A stretch of 25,030 bases of DNA. It comes from RGIG2041 sp045532715. GTDB lineage: Bacteria; Bacillota; Clostridia; UBA1381; UMGS1253. Of this stretch, positions 1 through 8,044 are shown piece by piece. A program made the translations under genes and the position numbers. The stretch spans positions 1-25,030 of the forward strand of contig JAZSGM010000319.1 in assembly GCA_045532715.1 (NCBI GenBank), in the 5' to 3' direction. Below the pieces are notes generated by a model that was not told the DNA's origin, ran no database searches, and worked only from the letters and a program-made list of their open reading frames with translations. The first letter of the stretch is position 1; the number at the start of each line of letters is the position of its first letter.

Positions 1-659
1 CCCGTGCATTCATACATTGTTCGTTCGGCATCCTCATCGGGCAAATCCCGCCCGTCGGCATACAATTTTTCAAATGGTGTATCCGGCTCGACAATCAAGG
101 AATATGCACTGATATGCGTCGGTGCAAAGGAAAGCGCCGCATGCAGATTTTCCTCAAAGCTTTCCACCGTCTGCTTCGGAATACCGCTCATCAAATCAAT
201 GTTGATATTTTCAAAGCCTGCTTTTTGCGCCTCCGAAATACATACCTTCGCCGCCGCACTGTCGTGCACGCGCCCGAGTAGCTTCAACTCTGCATCTTGA
301 AAGCTTTGCACACCGATGCTTAGGCGATTTATCCCCATTTTTCTATAGATAGATAGCTTTTCAAAATCCGCCGTTGCCGGATTACACTCCGTCGTGATTT
401 CTGCGTCCTGTTCCACGCTGTGGCGTGCATAAACCGCATCTAAAATCCGCTCTGTTTGTTCCACGGAAAGCACACTCGGCGTACCGCCGCCAAAAAAGAT
501 GCTGTCAATCTGTTGTGATGATTGCATAGAAATCTCGCGCACAAGCGTAGAAACGTACCTTTCACGTATTTCCTCATCCGCCGGGGCAGACAAAAAGTCG
601 CAGTAGGCACACTTTTTAACACAAAACGGAATATGCAAATATAAACCGAACTTATTCAT
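1..659 (-). CDS. hemW: HemW-like radical SAM protein (partial, 3' end outside window)
   Basis: About 219 N-terminal residues of a protein usually near 380 residues long; the rest lies beyond the left edge. Reading leftward from the ATG at 659, the protein has the radical-SAM cysteine motif C13-x3-C17-x2-C20 after HIPF, a GGGTP motif at residues 57-61, an ITTECNPAT segment and NRLSIGVQSF, all typical of the HemW/HemN group. HemW is a heme chaperone; it was formerly annotated as an oxygen-independent coproporphyrinogen III oxidase, and the CX3CX2C form with HemW-like spacing favours the chaperone. The ATG lies inside the last codons of lepA (8-base overlap, 652-659), so the two are almost surely co-transcribed and possibly translationally coupled. 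The lepA-hemW order is common in Firmicutes. No separate promoter is visible. Confidence 0.93.
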   Translation of the reverse strand, partial: MNKFGLYLHIPFCVKKCAYCDFLSAPADEEIRERYVSTLVREISMQSSQQIDSIFFGGGTPSVLSVEQTERILDAVYARHSVEQDAEITTECNPATADFEKLSIYRKMGINRLSIGVQSFQDAELKLLGRVHDSAAAKVCISEAQKAGFENINIDLMSGIPKQTVESFEENLHAALSFAPTHISAYSLIVEPDTPFEKLYADGRDLPDEDAERTMYECT

Positions 660-2451
660 CGAGCTTGAGTACCGACATAAACGCCTCCTGCGGCAGCTCT
701 ACACTACCCACCTGACGCATACGCTTTTTACCTTCCTTCTGCTTTTCAAGCAGTTTCTTTTTACGGGTAATATCACCGCCGTAGCACTTGGCAAGCACGT
801 CCTTGCGCATTGCTTTTACGGTTTCACGCGCAATAATCTTACCGCCGATTGCCGCCTGAATCGGCACCTCAAAGAGCTGGCGCGGAATCGCTTCCTTCAG
901 CTTTTCGGCAATTCTTCTGCCGCGTGTATACGACTTGTCACGGTGCACAATAAACGAAAGTGCATCGACCATATCGCCGTTTAAGAGCATATCAAGCTTC
1001 ACCAGATCGGAGCGCTGATAATCATAGAGCTCATAGTCAAACGAAGCATAACCGCGCGTACGCGATTTGAGCGCATCGAAGAAGTCATAAATAATTTCAT
1101 TCAGCGGCATTTCATAGTGCAGCGACACACGGTCAGCATCAATGTACTGCATATCCTTATACACGCCACGTCTGTCCTGGCAAAGCTCCATAATGTTGCC
1201 CACATAATCCTTCGGCACCATAATGTCCGCTTTTACCATCGGCTCTTCCATATATTCAATCTCCGCAGCCGGCGGCAGATTGGTCGGATTGGAAATATCG
1301 AAATATTCGCCATTGGTTTTCATAACCTTATACACAACGCTCGGTGCGGTCGTAACCAAATCGAGGTTATATTCTCTCTCGAGGCGTTCCTGAATGATTT
1401 CCATATGCAAAAGCCCCAAAAAGCCGCAGCGGAAACCAAAGCCGAGCGCCACGGAGGTCTCCGGCTCAAATACCAGGGATGCGTCATTTAACTGCAGCTT
1501 CAAAAGCGCATCATTTAAGTCGTTATACTTTGCGCCATCCGCCGGATAAATACCGCAGAATACCATCGGCTGTACGTCGCGGTAACCGGTCAGCGGCTCT
1601 TTTGCCGGGCGGTCCGTTGTTGTAACGGTATCGCCTACGCGCGCATCCTTCATCGACTTGATGCTTGCAGCAATATAACCAACCTCGCCGGCAGAAAGGC
1701 TGTCCGCTCTTTGCATACCGACCGGTTTTAAATAGCCGACCTCTACAACCTCGTACTTTGCACCGGTTGCCATCATTAAGATGGTCTGCCCCGCTTTGAT
1801 TGTACCTTCCTTGATGCGGACATAGACAATAACACCCTTGTAGCTGTCGTAGTACGAGTCGAAAATCAGCGCCCGCAGCGGTGCATTCGCATCGCCCTGC
1901 GGCGGCGGCACACGCTTTACAATTTCCTCCAAAACGGCAGGAATATTGATATTATTTTTTGCCGAAATCAGCGGCGCTTCCTGCGCTTCGATGCCGATAA
2001 CGTCCTCAATTTCATTTTTAACCGCTTCCGGTCTTGCCGCAGGCAGGTCGATTTTGTTGATAACTGGCACAACCTCCAAATCGTGCTCAATGGCAAGATA
2101 AGTGTTGGCAAGCGTCTGCGCTTCGATGCCCTGCGATGCATCGACAACCAAAATCGCACCCTCGCAGGCTGCAAGAGAGCGAGATACCTCATAGTTAAAG
2201 TCGACATGTCCCGGGGTATCAATCAGATTCAGGACATAGTCCTCCCCGTCTTGCGCCTTGTACTTCAGGCGCACAGCGCGCGCCTTAATCGTAATACCGC
2301 GCTCACGCTCGAGGTCCATATTGTCGAGAAGCTGGCTTTCCATGTCGCGCTGCTCGACCTCGCCGGTGTTTTCCAAGAGACGGTCTGCCAAGGTCGACTT
2401 ACCGTGGTCAATATGTGCAATAATAGAAAAATTTCGAATGTTCTTTTGCAT
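652..2451 (-). CDS. lepA: Elongation factor 4 (LepA) GTPase
   Basis: Ribosome-associated translational GTPase (EF4/LepA) acting in the cytoplasm. The start of the protein (IRNFSIIAHIDHGKSTLADR) is the classic LepA N-terminus. The P-loop AHIDHGKS, the DTPGH motif and NKID are all present, and the C-terminal LepA-specific tail ends with GKKRMRQVGSVELPQEAF. I place the start at the ATG at 2451 (599 residues), not the in-frame ATG at 2460. An AAGG sits nine bases before 2451 but directly abuts 2460, and a 599-residue product matches the usual family length of about 600. The gene has its own promoter (2485-2513) and reads into hemW with an 8-base overlap. Nothing looks damaged. This is a housekeeping gene marking the edge of the accessory region. 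Confidence 0.98.
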   Translation of the reverse strand: MQKNIRNFSIIAHIDHGKSTLADRLLENTGEVEQRDMESQLLDNMDLERERGITIKARAVRLKYKAQDGEDYVLNLIDTPGHVDFNYEVSRSLAACEGAILVVDASQGIEAQTLANTYLAIEHDLEVVPVINKIDLPAARPEAVKNEIEDVIGIEAQEAPLISAKNNINIPAVLEEIVKRVPPPQGDANAPLRALIFDSYYDSYKGVIVYVRIKEGTIKAGQTILMMATGAKYEVVEVGYLKPVGMQRADSLSAGEVGYIAASIKSMKDARVGDTVTTTDRPAKEPLTGYRDVQPMVFCGIYPADGAKYNDLNDALLKLQLNDASLVFEPETSVALGFGFRCGFLGLLHMEIIQERLEREYNLDLVTTAPSVVYKVMKTNGEYFDISNPTNLPPAAEIEYMEEPMVKADIMVPKDYVGNIMELCQDRRGVYKDMQYIDADRVSLHYEMPLNEIIYDFFDALKSRTRGYASFDYELYDYQRSDLVKLDMLLNGDMVDALSFIVHRDKSYTRGRRIAEKLKEAIPRQLFEVPIQAAIGGKIIARETVKAMRKDVLAKCYGGDITRKKKLLEKQKEGKKRMRQVGSVELPQEAFMSVLKLDE

Positions 2452-2484
2452 AGACTCCATCCTTAATGCATAGTATGATAGTTT

Positions 2485-2513
2485 ATTGTACCACAGTTTT
2501 GCAGATTTGTCAC
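2485..2513 (-). promoter_or_regulatory. Sigma-A-type promoter of lepA-hemW
   Basis: On the minus strand, GTGACA (2508-2513) and TACAAT (2485-2490) are separated by exactly 17 bases. The TGG just before the -10 hexamer gives an extended -10. Transcription would begin near 2478, leaving a leader of about 27 bases before the lepA ATG. Visible by inspection only. Confidence 0.75.
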
Positions 2514-2541
2514 CTGTTTTTTCACTTTATAGCAAATCTGC
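2501..2541. promoter_or_regulatory. 9-nt inverted repeat straddling the lepA -35 region
   Basis: GCAGATTTG (2501-2509) and its exact reverse complement CAAATCTGC (2533-2541) are 23 bases apart, with arm centres 32 bases apart. One arm overlaps the lepA -35 hexamer. It could be a repressor-type operator or a chance match; no T-tract follows, so it does not look like a terminator. Confidence 0.3.
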
Positions 2542-2570
2542 CTTGCGAATCCCCCCACTTGACTCCGCAC

Positions 2571-2606
2571 AAAAAATAATGCAGGAGGCTTATTGCCTCC
2601 TGCATT
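2571..2606 (-). terminator. Intrinsic terminator of the first giant lyase gene
   Basis: A perfect 12-bp stem (2578-2589 with 2595-2606) closes a 5-base loop. On the minus strand it is followed by a run of six T (2571-2576). It lies ten bases past the stop codon at 2616 and also separates this transcript from the lepA promoter. Confidence 0.92.
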
Positions 2607-2615
2607 GTAAATGCT

Positions 2616-5600
2616 TTACAGAACTGTAATATCAACAGATGCCTCAATCGTCGCAAACATTCCCTCGTAGGTTGCGGTTATTTTTGTGGTGCCTTTACCG
2701 ACAAAAGTAACCAAACCATTTGCATCCACTGTTGCAATGCCCGGGTCTGCGCTTGTAAGCACCGCACCGTCGACAGCGACCTCAACGCCCTTGCCGTTAA
2801 ATGCTTTTAAAAGCAACTGCTTTGTTTCGCCCACCATACCGCTGACCGTATTGCCCGCAAAATATTCCGGCCAATACACCATATCCGCCTTCATCTGCGC
2901 TTCTGAAGTATAGAAGCAAACCTCGGCATAGCTGTTGAAGGTGCCGCCCTTGCTGTCGCCCTTACCATTGATGCGGAAATATTTTACCTGCTTGCCATTC
3001 AGCATAAAGATATCCGGCATAGTGGTTGTACCACTTGTTTTTGTATCGAGCACCTGCTCCCAGGTTTCGCCGTCTAAGGACACCTCTGCATCAAACACAA
3101 AGCTACGCGGCGCGCCTTTCGAATCTGCCAGACCGGCAAGACCGAAAGCATACAGGCTTACCGGCTCTTTAAATTCATAGCAAATCCATGCAGGTGACGA
3201 ACCCGACCAACGGTTCACCAGCTCATTGGAAATGATGTTGTCCAATGTGCCGAATTCCACATACTTATCGTGCCCCGTGGAGAAGGTAACATGCTCTACC
3301 GGTTGGCGGCTGATCTCAGCCGGCAGTTCAACCGTTCTGGCTTCGCTCAGCTCCAGCTTGCCAATATTGCTTGTGCTGTTCGTACCAAACTGTCCTTCAA
3401 ATTTATCCGCTACAAATGTGATTGTGTATGTTTTTTCGCCAATTGTAAATGTTGCAACATTGCCGTTTTGCGCAACCGCCTTGCCGCTTGCAAGCGTTAC
3501 GCTTGGGGCATTACCTTCCGCAATCATATAATAGTCTGTCTTGTCCGTTGTAAAGGCGGTCATTTCTTTACCGTTAAGCAGTACACGTTCCGATAAAAGC
3601 GAAATGATATTTGCCTTTTCCGTCTCTGTATACTCCATTACAGTATCCGAAATCACAATCAGCCCTCTGTCGTCCCACAAAACCTGCTTGCCGAGCGCTT
3701 CAACGAGTGCGCGAAGCGGAATGAGTGTTCTTGCATTATAGGTGTTTGCCGGCACATCCAGAATTCTTTCTTCGCCATTTACATACATCTTGTCCGAGCC
3801 AATCTGCAAGCGGATAGAGGTCTGCCCCTGATCGACTGTTACCGTCTGCGTTGCATCATCCCAGCCAACCTTTGCATCGAAGCTTTCCGCAATAAATCTT
3901 ACCGGCCCAAGTGTTCTGCCGTTTTCCGTAAACGGATATACATCGGCGTTCGCCGTATCTACATAGGTTCTGTTGCCCTTATCGAGCACCACCGGACTGT
4001 TCAAGAAAAGCGCAACCGCATCGCCTGCCTGTCTTTGTATCGGGATTGTATTGTCCGAAACCGACCAACTGTCCATCGGCAATACCGGTGTAAGGCTTTC
4101 CGGTGCAGCTTCACCCGCCTTGAGCGGCACAAACTCTACTGCAAGCGTTGTTTCGGTTACATTCTGCATATGAATACCGAGCTTGTATATATCCTGATAC
4201 TTTTCATCCGGCGCAACCGGCGAGGTCGGAAGCGGTCTTGCCTGCATAATCTGGAAGGTTGCATCCACAGGCCCTTGTGTAATGGCAACATACATTCTTT
4301 CTTTGCCGACCGTCAGAAGTGCGCTCTTTTTGTCTGCCGAAAGCAGAATATCGCCATCCGTATGCGCAAACCACCAAAGCTCGGACGGCTTTTTCATCTT
4401 CACTTCATCCTGCAAAACAACCGACTGTCTGTCCTTGGTCATATACATACCGCGCTTTGCAGAAACGAAATCCAAACTGCTCTTCGTCATATCCAGAATG
4501 GAAAATGCTTCATTTTCTGCTTCTTCGTGACGGACAAAGCTTGCCCGGGCATCCTTAGGCTGTTCAAAGCCTTCACCCGGATTTACAACCAGCGTATTTT
4601 GTCCCTCTGCGCGCTGGACATAATACATATAGCCACTGTAAAGCGCCGAATAATTCGCTCGGCCAATCGTACGCACAAAGCGTTCTCCGTTTGCATCAAT
4701 CACAAATGTACCAAGTGAGTTATGCATATGCCCCGCATTATTTGCACCACCCTGCATCGCTGCATAGAGCGCATTATCATCCGACCAGGAGGAGCGGAAC
4801 GTTGCCGCCTGCGCATCGTCCTTTGCATTAAATGTTTTATCCAGTGCTACGCCGTCCATGCTTTCCTGCGCATCTGCGTCGTAGTAAAGGATTGCAAAAT
4901 ACGGATAATCCACATCACTGCCGCTGCGACGAATGCGTTCATTAAGCATCCATGTATAATCCGGTCGCTCAAACTTATTTGCAAGCCAATAGATAGATGG
5001 GTCAAGCGCTAAGTCCTCGCCGCCGTCACCAAAGTTGAACATCTTCTCCGGTCCCGATGTATACAGCCAGTAATCGCCCATATACCGAATCATCGGCGTT
5101 TCATAATACCACGCCAGATCCGCCGGCATTTCATAGCCTTCTACAAACGCAGTTTCGCACTGCGCCGCAAAATAAACCATAAATTCAGATGCAAGGCCCC
5201 AGTATGAAGGGCCTTCCGGGAAACCGCCGTCCGTACCGAATGCCTCGACCGGGATTCTGCCGTACTTAAGCGCTCCCTTGAACAAAAACTCCGAAACCTC
5301 CGGGATTTCATCTGCAAATGCAAGGGCAACACCTGCCGCACACGCATTTGCAAGCATTGCTCTGTTCGTTGAGCCGCCGGCAATATCCGCTTCCTTGATT
5401 GCGCCATCATAAGCACGCACGTGCTGCCAGATTGCCTGGCGCTTTACAATCTCAATAATTTCTAAGCGCTCCGCCTCCGAAAGACCGTTATACGCCCAGT
5501 CATAGAAACATGCTATACCGTACATCAGCTCGGACGGAATCATCGATGCCGCACCATTCGACCAGTCCGGGAAGGTGCCGGCGTTGCGGATTTCCGCAAG

Positions 5601-7187
5601 ACCGCGGTCGATGTATTTTCTGTCCTGCTCTACCAGATACACAAAACCGAGCTCCATCAATCGTCTTTCAATCGTGCGTGCTGCTGTAAGCAGGTTTCTG
5701 CCGTTGGAAAATTCATATTCCTGATTCGGTGTCGTCAGAATCCAATCTGCATGCGCCTTAACAATATCATACCACGCACCGCATTGTTCAATATCCGCAA
5801 TCTTATCCAAAACAGTCTTTCGGTCATTTAAAAACATTCTCGGATGCGGACGAAGGTTTGCCATATAGCTGTCCTTTGTCAGCGGTTCGCCGATTTTCGC
5901 CCAGTTTGTGCCGGTTTCACCAAAGTATTTAATATCACCATAATCCGGCGCACTCGGCATATGGATAATAACATTGTCCATCAGCATGGTGTCGCGCCCT
6001 GCCACACGTGCATCCAGGGATACACTGATGTCAAAAATATCCCCCATATTCTCCGCGAAGGTCACTTCTTCAATCTTCTTGCCGTCGCAGTAGGTCGTCA
6101 TGGTCTTTTTGCTGAAGTTCACCTTCGCTTCAATCAACGACCAACCCAAATCTCCCGTAGACTTGATCCACGTCTTCGTTTCTGCAAACACCTTATTTGC
6201 ACTGTTATAGAGCGAAAAACCAACGCCGCTCTTAGAAAGATTTGCATAGTATGCCACCGTCAGCTCCGTCGGCTTTGTGCCTAAGCTGATTTTTTTCTGC
6301 AAGCTTCCGACCTTCGGCACATTGGAGCCGTTGGTAAAACGAATGACCTTCTCATTGTCTAAAAGTCCCGGCAACGCAATACCGCCGACTTTCTTTGTGA
6401 AATTCGCTCCGGAGCCTTCAGGTATGTAGCTCTTGCCGTTTAAAGAGCTGTCATATGTAAATACACTGTACTGTCCCGCCGGAACAGAAAGCGCAGGTGC
6501 CTGCGTTTTTCCAAAAGGCTTTACCGCCTCCTCCGGCGTAATAATGATTGTATTTTCGACCACATCTTTTATTGTTACATCGTCCGTCGTGGAGATGATA
6601 ACATCATCCAGATAAGCTTCGGTACCATCCGTAAGACCGCTTGTAAAACGCAGCTTTGCATCGCTGAAATCCGTATACTTAAGCGCGCCTTCTTCCTTCA
6701 GCTCACCGTTTTCATAAGTTTTATAGGTCGATTTTTCTATATCAATGACCAGTTTAAAATTTGTCCACTCACGGTCTTTACCCGTTTTAATCAGCAAATT
6801 ACTTCCGTCCGCCAGAATAACCACAAAGGAAAGGCTTGCGCCAATCGTCTTTGCACGAAAACTCACCGTCAGATTCGTAAGCTCGGAAAGGACAAGGTTT
6901 TTCTCTATACGCGGCGAATTGCTTCCGGTTGCACCGACGTTGGTAAAGCGCATCACCATACCCGCAGCATCCTTATACGCCGCAATTTTAGTTGTCTTTG
7001 CATTGGTAATGCTCGACCACGCATTCATATCCTCTTCTTTGGCAATCGCAGCCTGCCCATCCTTATAGCTTTCAAAATCGTCAGAAAACAAAATATTTTC
7101 CGTCGCATCCTTTGCCGCAAATACATTCGTTATACCGCAGCTAAACAGCATACAGATGCACAAAAGCAGACAAATCCCTTTTTTCAT
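2616..7187 (-). CDS. Secreted multidomain heparinase II/III-superfamily polysaccharide lyase (paralogue A)
   Basis: 1523 residues, starting at the ATG at 7187 with GGAGG eight bases upstream. Order of parts: signal peptide (1-24, cut probably after VFA; the LFSC at 14-17 is a poor lipobox); two LamG/concanavalin-like modules (about 32-200, with DDFESY at 36-41, and about 240-410); an alpha/alpha-toroid lyase domain (about 445-790); a heparinase II/III-type beta-sandwich (about 790-1040); a copper-amine-oxidase-N-like stalk domain (about 1060-1182); a small beta domain (about 1185-1270); a discoidin-like module (about 1290-1430); and a Big_2-like domain (about 1445-1523). N608 and Tyr662 (in the EGPSYWG motif) are 54 residues apart, the spacing I recall for the Asn/Tyr pair of heparinase III. 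H820-M-H822 begins the sandwich domain motif. The likely role is beta-elimination of a uronic-acid polysaccharide outside the cell; the substrate is unknown. It is about two-thirds identical by eye to 9227-13807 in the catalytic and C-terminal parts, and less so in the N-terminal modules. It has its own promoter and terminator. Confidence 0.85.
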   Translation of the reverse strand: MKKGICLLLCICMLFSCGITNVFAAKDATENILFSDDFESYKDGQAAIAKEEDMNAWSSITNAKTTKIAAYKDAAGMVMRFTNVGATGSNSPRIEKNLVLSELTNLTVSFRAKTIGASLSFVVILADGSNLLIKTGKDREWTNFKLVIDIEKSTYKTYENGELKEEGALKYTDFSDAKLRFTSGLTDGTEAYLDDVIISTTDDVTIKDVVENTIIITPEEAVKPFGKTQAPALSVPAGQYSVFTYDSSLNGKSYIPEGSGANFTKKVGGIALPGLLDNEKVIRFTNGSNVPKVGSLQKKISLGTKPTELTVAYYANLSKSGVGFSLYNSANKVFAETKTWIKSTGDLGWSLIEAKVNFSKKTMTTYCDGKKIEEVTFAENMGDIFDISVSLDARVAGRDTMLMDNVIIHMPSAPDYGDIKYFGETGTNWAKIGEPLTKDSYMANLRPHPRMFLNDRKTVLDKIADIEQCGAWYDIVKAHADWILTTPNQEYEFSNGRNLLTAARTIERRLMELGFVYLVEQDRKYIDRGLAEIRNAGTFPDWSNGAASMIPSELMYGIACFYDWAYNGLSEAERLEIIEIVKRQAIWQHVRAYDGAIKEADIAGGSTNRAMLANACAAGVALAFADEIPEVSEFLFKGALKYGRIPVEAFGTDGGFPEGPSYWGLASEFMVYFAAQCETAFVEGYEMPADLAWYYETPMIRYMGDYWLYTSGPEKMFNFGDGGEDLALDPSIYWLANKFERPDYTWMLNERIRRSGSDVDYPYFAILYYDADAQESMDGVALDKTFNAKDDAQAATFRSSWSDDNALYAAMQGGANNAGHMHNSLGTFVIDANGERFVRTIGRANYSALYSGYMYYVQRAEGQNTLVVNPGEGFEQPKDARASFVRHEEAENEAFSILDMTKSSLDFVSAKRGMYMTKDRQSVVLQDEVKMKKPSELWWFAHTDGDILLSADKKSALLTVGKERMYVAITQGPVDATFQIMQARPLPTSPVAPDEKYQDIYKLGIHMQNVTETTLAVEFVPLKAGEAAPESLTPVLPMDSWSVSDNTIPIQRQAGDAVALFLNSPVVLDKGNRTYVDTANADVYPFTENGRTLGPVRFIAESFDAKVGWDDATQTVTVDQGQTSIRLQIGSDKMYVNGEERILDVPANTYNARTLIPLRALVEALGKQVLWDDRGLIVISDTVMEYTETEKANIISLLSERVLLNGKEMTAFTTDKTDYYMIAEGNAPSVTLASGKAVAQNGNVATFTIGEKTYTITFVADKFEGQFGTNSTSNIGKLELSEARTVELPAEISRQPVEHVTFSTGHDKYVEFGTLDNIISNELVNRWSGSSPAWICYEFKEPVSLYAFGLAGLADSKGAPRSFVFDAEVSLDGETWEQVLDTKTSGTTTMPDIFMLNGKQVKYFRINGKGDSKGGTFNSYAEVCFYTSEAQMKADMVYWPEYFAGNTVSGMVGETKQLLLKAFNGKGVEVAVDGAVLTSADPGIATVDANGLVTFVGKGTTKITATYEGMFATIEASVDITVL

Positions 7188-7240
7188 TTTCTTCTCCTCC
7201 TTATATTTACATTTTCTCCACGCTTAATATCTCTGTTTTC

Positions 7241-7270
7241 ATTTTAGCATATCGGCAGTATACCCGTCAA
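7241..7270 (-). promoter_or_regulatory. Promoter of lyase paralogue A
   Basis: On the minus strand, TTGACG (7265-7270) and TAAAAT (7241-7246) are separated by 18 bases, with TGC just before the -10 (extended -10). The predicted start near 7234 gives a leader of about 47 bases to the ATG at 7187. The lyase is therefore transcribed separately from the operon upstream of it. Confidence 0.75.
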
Positions 7271-7280
7271 CTTTTTCACC

Positions 7281-7295
7281 ACGAAACTGTTTCGT
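7281..7295. promoter_or_regulatory. Perfect palindrome upstream of the -35 of lyase paralogue A
   Basis: ACGAAA-CTG-TTTCGT is a perfect 6-3-6 inverted repeat, 10 bases upstream of the -35 hexamer. The position suits an activator or a dimeric repressor site (LacI/GntR-like in shape). The binding protein is unknown, and the same sequence does not precede the second lyase gene. Confidence 0.4.
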
Positions 7296-7342
7296 AGGTT
7301 TTCGCATTAAATAAGTGGCGCTGCGCCAATTCCGCACAAAAC

Positions 7343-7366
7343 AAAAAAGGGCTTTCGCCCTTTTTT
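7343..7366 (-). terminator. Terminator of the GH3-lyase-PL22-SGNH operon
   Basis: Ten-base-pair stem A6GGGC/GCCCT6 with a 4-base loop, overlapping the stop codon of the SGNH gene. The T-tract on the minus strand makes it a typical intrinsic terminator and sets the 3' end of the four-gene operon. The hairpin is symmetrical and could work in both directions. Confidence 0.9.
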
Positions 7367-8021
7367 AATATTTTGCCAATTCTTCCTTTAACGCCTCTTG
7401 ATACACCTGCGTGTACATCTCGTAGCCAAATGCGTTATAATGCATGTTGTCAGAAAAAATGTCCTTGCTCTGCATCAGCGGATGATTGATCACATCTATG
7501 TAATGACAATCCGGTGTTTTCTGCACAAATTCTTTAAGAATCGACTCTACTTTCGCTCTTACTTCCAAAAGCCCCGGCTCCTTCGACTCATCCTTTCTCG
7601 GGTGCGGTCCGGGCAAATAGATATGGATACCCGGAAAATCGTGTCTTGCATAAGCAATCACGCGCTGCCCCAATGTAAAGCATTCCTCCGGCGTATAGCC
7701 GAGAGACGCGCCGTTTCCGAAGCATTCATACACAAGCACCTTCGGCGCAAGCGGACGAATCATACGCGGATAGTAGTAAAGCTGATGCTCCGCGCAGCTC
7801 GAGCCGAAGCCGCGGTTGATGACGCACCTCTTACCGCTCTTACCCAAAAGGCACTCTGCCATCGGCTTTATGCCATATTTCGGGCCCCATCTTGTGAATA
7901 TAGACGGACCGTAAAATACAATCTGCCCCGTTACGATTTCTTCTTGTTCATATTCGCGGATTTTAGGCTCCATATACTCATCATACTGCGCAATATAATC
8001 GAAACCAACCTTAATTTCCAT
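7365..8021 (-). CDS. SGNH/GDSL-family hydrolase (probable carbohydrate esterase)
   Basis: 218 residues from the ATG at 8021. The earlier in-frame GTG at 8030 lies within the ribosome-binding site, whereas AAGGAG is eight bases before 8021. SGNH blocks are recognisable: FYGPS with Ser40 (block I, Gly-Pro-Ser in place of Gly-Asp-Ser), N69-R-G71 (block II glycine), G102-N103-G-A (block III asparagine) and D191-N-M-H194 (block V Asp-x-x-His). The Ser-Asp-His catalytic set and both oxyanion helpers are thus present. There is no signal peptide, so it is probably cytoplasmic. As last gene of an operon with a PL22 enzyme and a giant lyase, it likely removes acetyl or other ester groups from imported oligosaccharides. 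This is inference; SGNH proteins vary widely in substrate. It follows the PL22 gene by 23 bases. Confidence 0.82.
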   Translation of the reverse strand: MEIKVGFDYIAQYDEYMEPKIREYEQEEIVTGQIVFYGPSIFTRWGPKYGIKPMAECLLGKSGKRCVINRGFGSSCAEHQLYYYPRMIRPLAPKVLVYECFGNGASLGYTPEECFTLGQRVIAYARHDFPGIHIYLPGPHPRKDESKEPGLLEVRAKVESILKEFVQKTPDCHYIDVINHPLMQSKDIFSDNMHYNAFGYEMYTQVYQEALKEELAKY

Positions 8022-8044
8022 GCTTATCACTCCTTAGTCGCAAA

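Noticed and set aside
4035..4718. Long open frame on the plus strand inside lyase A (also 7398-8276 and 9104-9739 over other genes)
   Set aside because: They lie opposite strongly supported coding frames, lack ribosome-binding sites, and encode Arg/Cys/His-rich products with no recognisable motif.
2616..7187. Frameshift or decay in either duplicated lyase
   Set aside because: Both frames are open end to end, with intact signal peptide, catalytic Asn/Tyr and all domains, so neither looks like a pseudogene.
7281..7295. Catabolite-repression (cre) site reading of the palindrome
   Set aside because: The central CG of a CcpA site is missing, so it does not fit the cre consensus.
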